A DNA stretch of 64,000 nt from CAYSPS01 sp964432975 (GTDB lineage: Bacteria; Babelota; Babeliae; Babelales; UBA12409): positions 9,554 to 73,553 of the forward strand of contig CAYSPS010000001.1 in NCBI GenBank assembly GCA_964432975.1. Reading direction: 5' to 3'. The notes under the pieces are model-generated. The model was not told the DNA's origin and searched no databases. It saw nothing but the letters and a program-made list of their open reading frames with translations. Every line of letters begins with the position of its first letter. Position 1 is the first letter of the stretch. A program made the translations under genes and the position numbers. This document shows, in pieces, positions 63,376 to 64,000 of this stretch.

Positions 63376-63927
63376 GTGTTTAAAAAATTTATCATACTCA
63401 GCACAATTTTATTATTGAACACAGAAATTGACTATTGTATGGACCAAAACGCTTCTTCAGAAATACGCAGCAGTGTACATAGGTTGCAAAATACCGTGGG
63501 CTTTGCAGCAGGTGTCTGTGCAAACATCAGCAATAATCATTGGCTGAGCACAAATGCTGCCGGACTCAGCCTTCTTGGTTTGTTTCACCGACAATCAGTA
63601 TATGAGGCGGGAAAGGAACGAGAGCGTTGTGTCAATACTCGTGATTGGAATACATGCTATAATGAATTAACAAATGGCGCAACCGCCCGTTTGGGCACAG
63701 CGTTTGCTGTTGGTGCATTGGTGACCACCTTGATACGAATCGGTCTAACACAATTATTCAAAACCCCGCAAGAACCAAAACGAGAAATAATCAACAAAGA
63801 GGTCGAGACACCAGGCACACCAACCCAACAAGCAACCAGCGAAGAGGTCACGGCACATGATATGCCAATTCAGTCAACACATTTAGGTAGACACCTTTAC
63901 CGTCTGTGCTTTCCCTCTCCATTTTGA
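63376..63927 (+). CDS. small secreted protein, cassette type B, second copy
   Basis: A 183-residue protein with GTG start 63376. Signal peptide (MFKKFIILSTILLLNTEIDYC, then MDQ), the type-B segments FAAGVCANISNNH, GLSLLGLF and FAVGALVTTLIRIGL, and a charged tail ending LCFPSPF. Paralogous to 61879. It ends 73 bases from the window edge, where no further gene is visible. Confidence 0.68.
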   Translation: MFKKFIILSTILLLNTEIDYCMDQNASSEIRSSVHRLQNTVGFAAGVCANISNNHWLSTNAAGLSLLGLFHRQSVYEAGKERERCVNTRDWNTCYNELTNGATARLGTAFAVGALVTTLIRIGLTQLFKTPQEPKREIINKEVETPGTPTQQATSEEVTAHDMPIQSTHLGRHLYRLCFPSPF

Positions 63928-64000
63928 TCATCTAAGTAACACTATTTTAACGCGAACTCGATCTAACGAGCAAGAAGAGATTGATCACAAAATAGCGCAA

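Overview
The window is a low-to-moderate G+C bacterial chromosome segment, read with the standard code. Housekeeping genes (ileS, rplI-dnaB, ruvC, recF, dnaN, recA-infC-rpmI-rplT, rny, proS, miaA, carD, hup, atpB/atpE) are interspersed with an unusually large number of signal-peptide proteins, ankyrin-repeat and pentapeptide-repeat proteins and lineage-specific paralogues. Secreted ankyrin proteins, a secreted DUF2608-like HAD protein, little visible biosynthesis and an archaeal-type ProRS together suggest a host-associated bacterium, most likely of the Dependentiae (TM6) type. That placement is inferred from gene content, not from a marker tree. No rRNA, tRNA, insertion sequence, phage or CRISPR array was recognised. 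Six short N runs are assembly gaps, and most of them interrupt genes.

Layout. 1-5812: 5' part of a galU-like gene (minus) with a signal-like N-terminus, a secreted protein, ftsW and ileS. 5855-12250: a gapped secreted protein, three pseudopilin-like genes, rplI-dnaB, a PmtA-like methyltransferase and ruvC (apparent ATT start). 12251-15981: a secreted pentapeptide protein flanked by a decayed copy of the ruvC 3' end, an unknown gene, and small secreted or Cys-rich proteins. 14517-20403: recF, dnaN, a KimA-like APC permease, a decayed ankyrin gene and a XerC/D recombinase. 20570-28802: a three-gene operon of secreted proteins, one of 1868 aa. 28833-32538: a secreted protein, proS and two secreted ankyrin proteins. 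43562 down to 32547: a long minus-strand run carD-miaA-(SPOR-like)-ppiD-recA-infC-rpmI-rplT-zapB-like-zapA-rny-ymdB-EamA-EamA. 43643-46651: an unknown membrane-anchored protein, HU, a cyclase and an ICMT-like methyltransferase. 46734-54129: secreted enzymes (two D-Ala-D-Ala dipeptidases, a GNAT acetyltransferase, an adenylate kinase with a lipobox, a metalloprotease and its paralogue, a HAD protein). 54410-58750: a folC-like ligase, ATP synthase a subunit, a four-hairpin fused c subunit, and a glycosyltransferase. 58751-59468: a G+C-rich, hairpin-rich intergenic region. 59469-63927: a MltB-like transglycosylase, a cysteine synthase-like enzyme, and a tandemly duplicated two-gene cassette of small secreted proteins.

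How the genes fit together. About two fifths of the genes carry an export signal, and in many of them the predicted cleavage site is followed directly by Met plus a charged residue. Several normally cytosolic activities (adenylate kinase, GNAT, HAD phosphatase, possibly UDP-sugar pyrophosphorylase and a phospholipid methyltransferase) appear with export signals. This fits a cell that acts on its surroundings or host from outside the cytoplasm. The most unusual single gene is the 315-residue proteolipid with four c-subunit hairpins, whose ion-binding positions read E61, Q141, E221 and D299.
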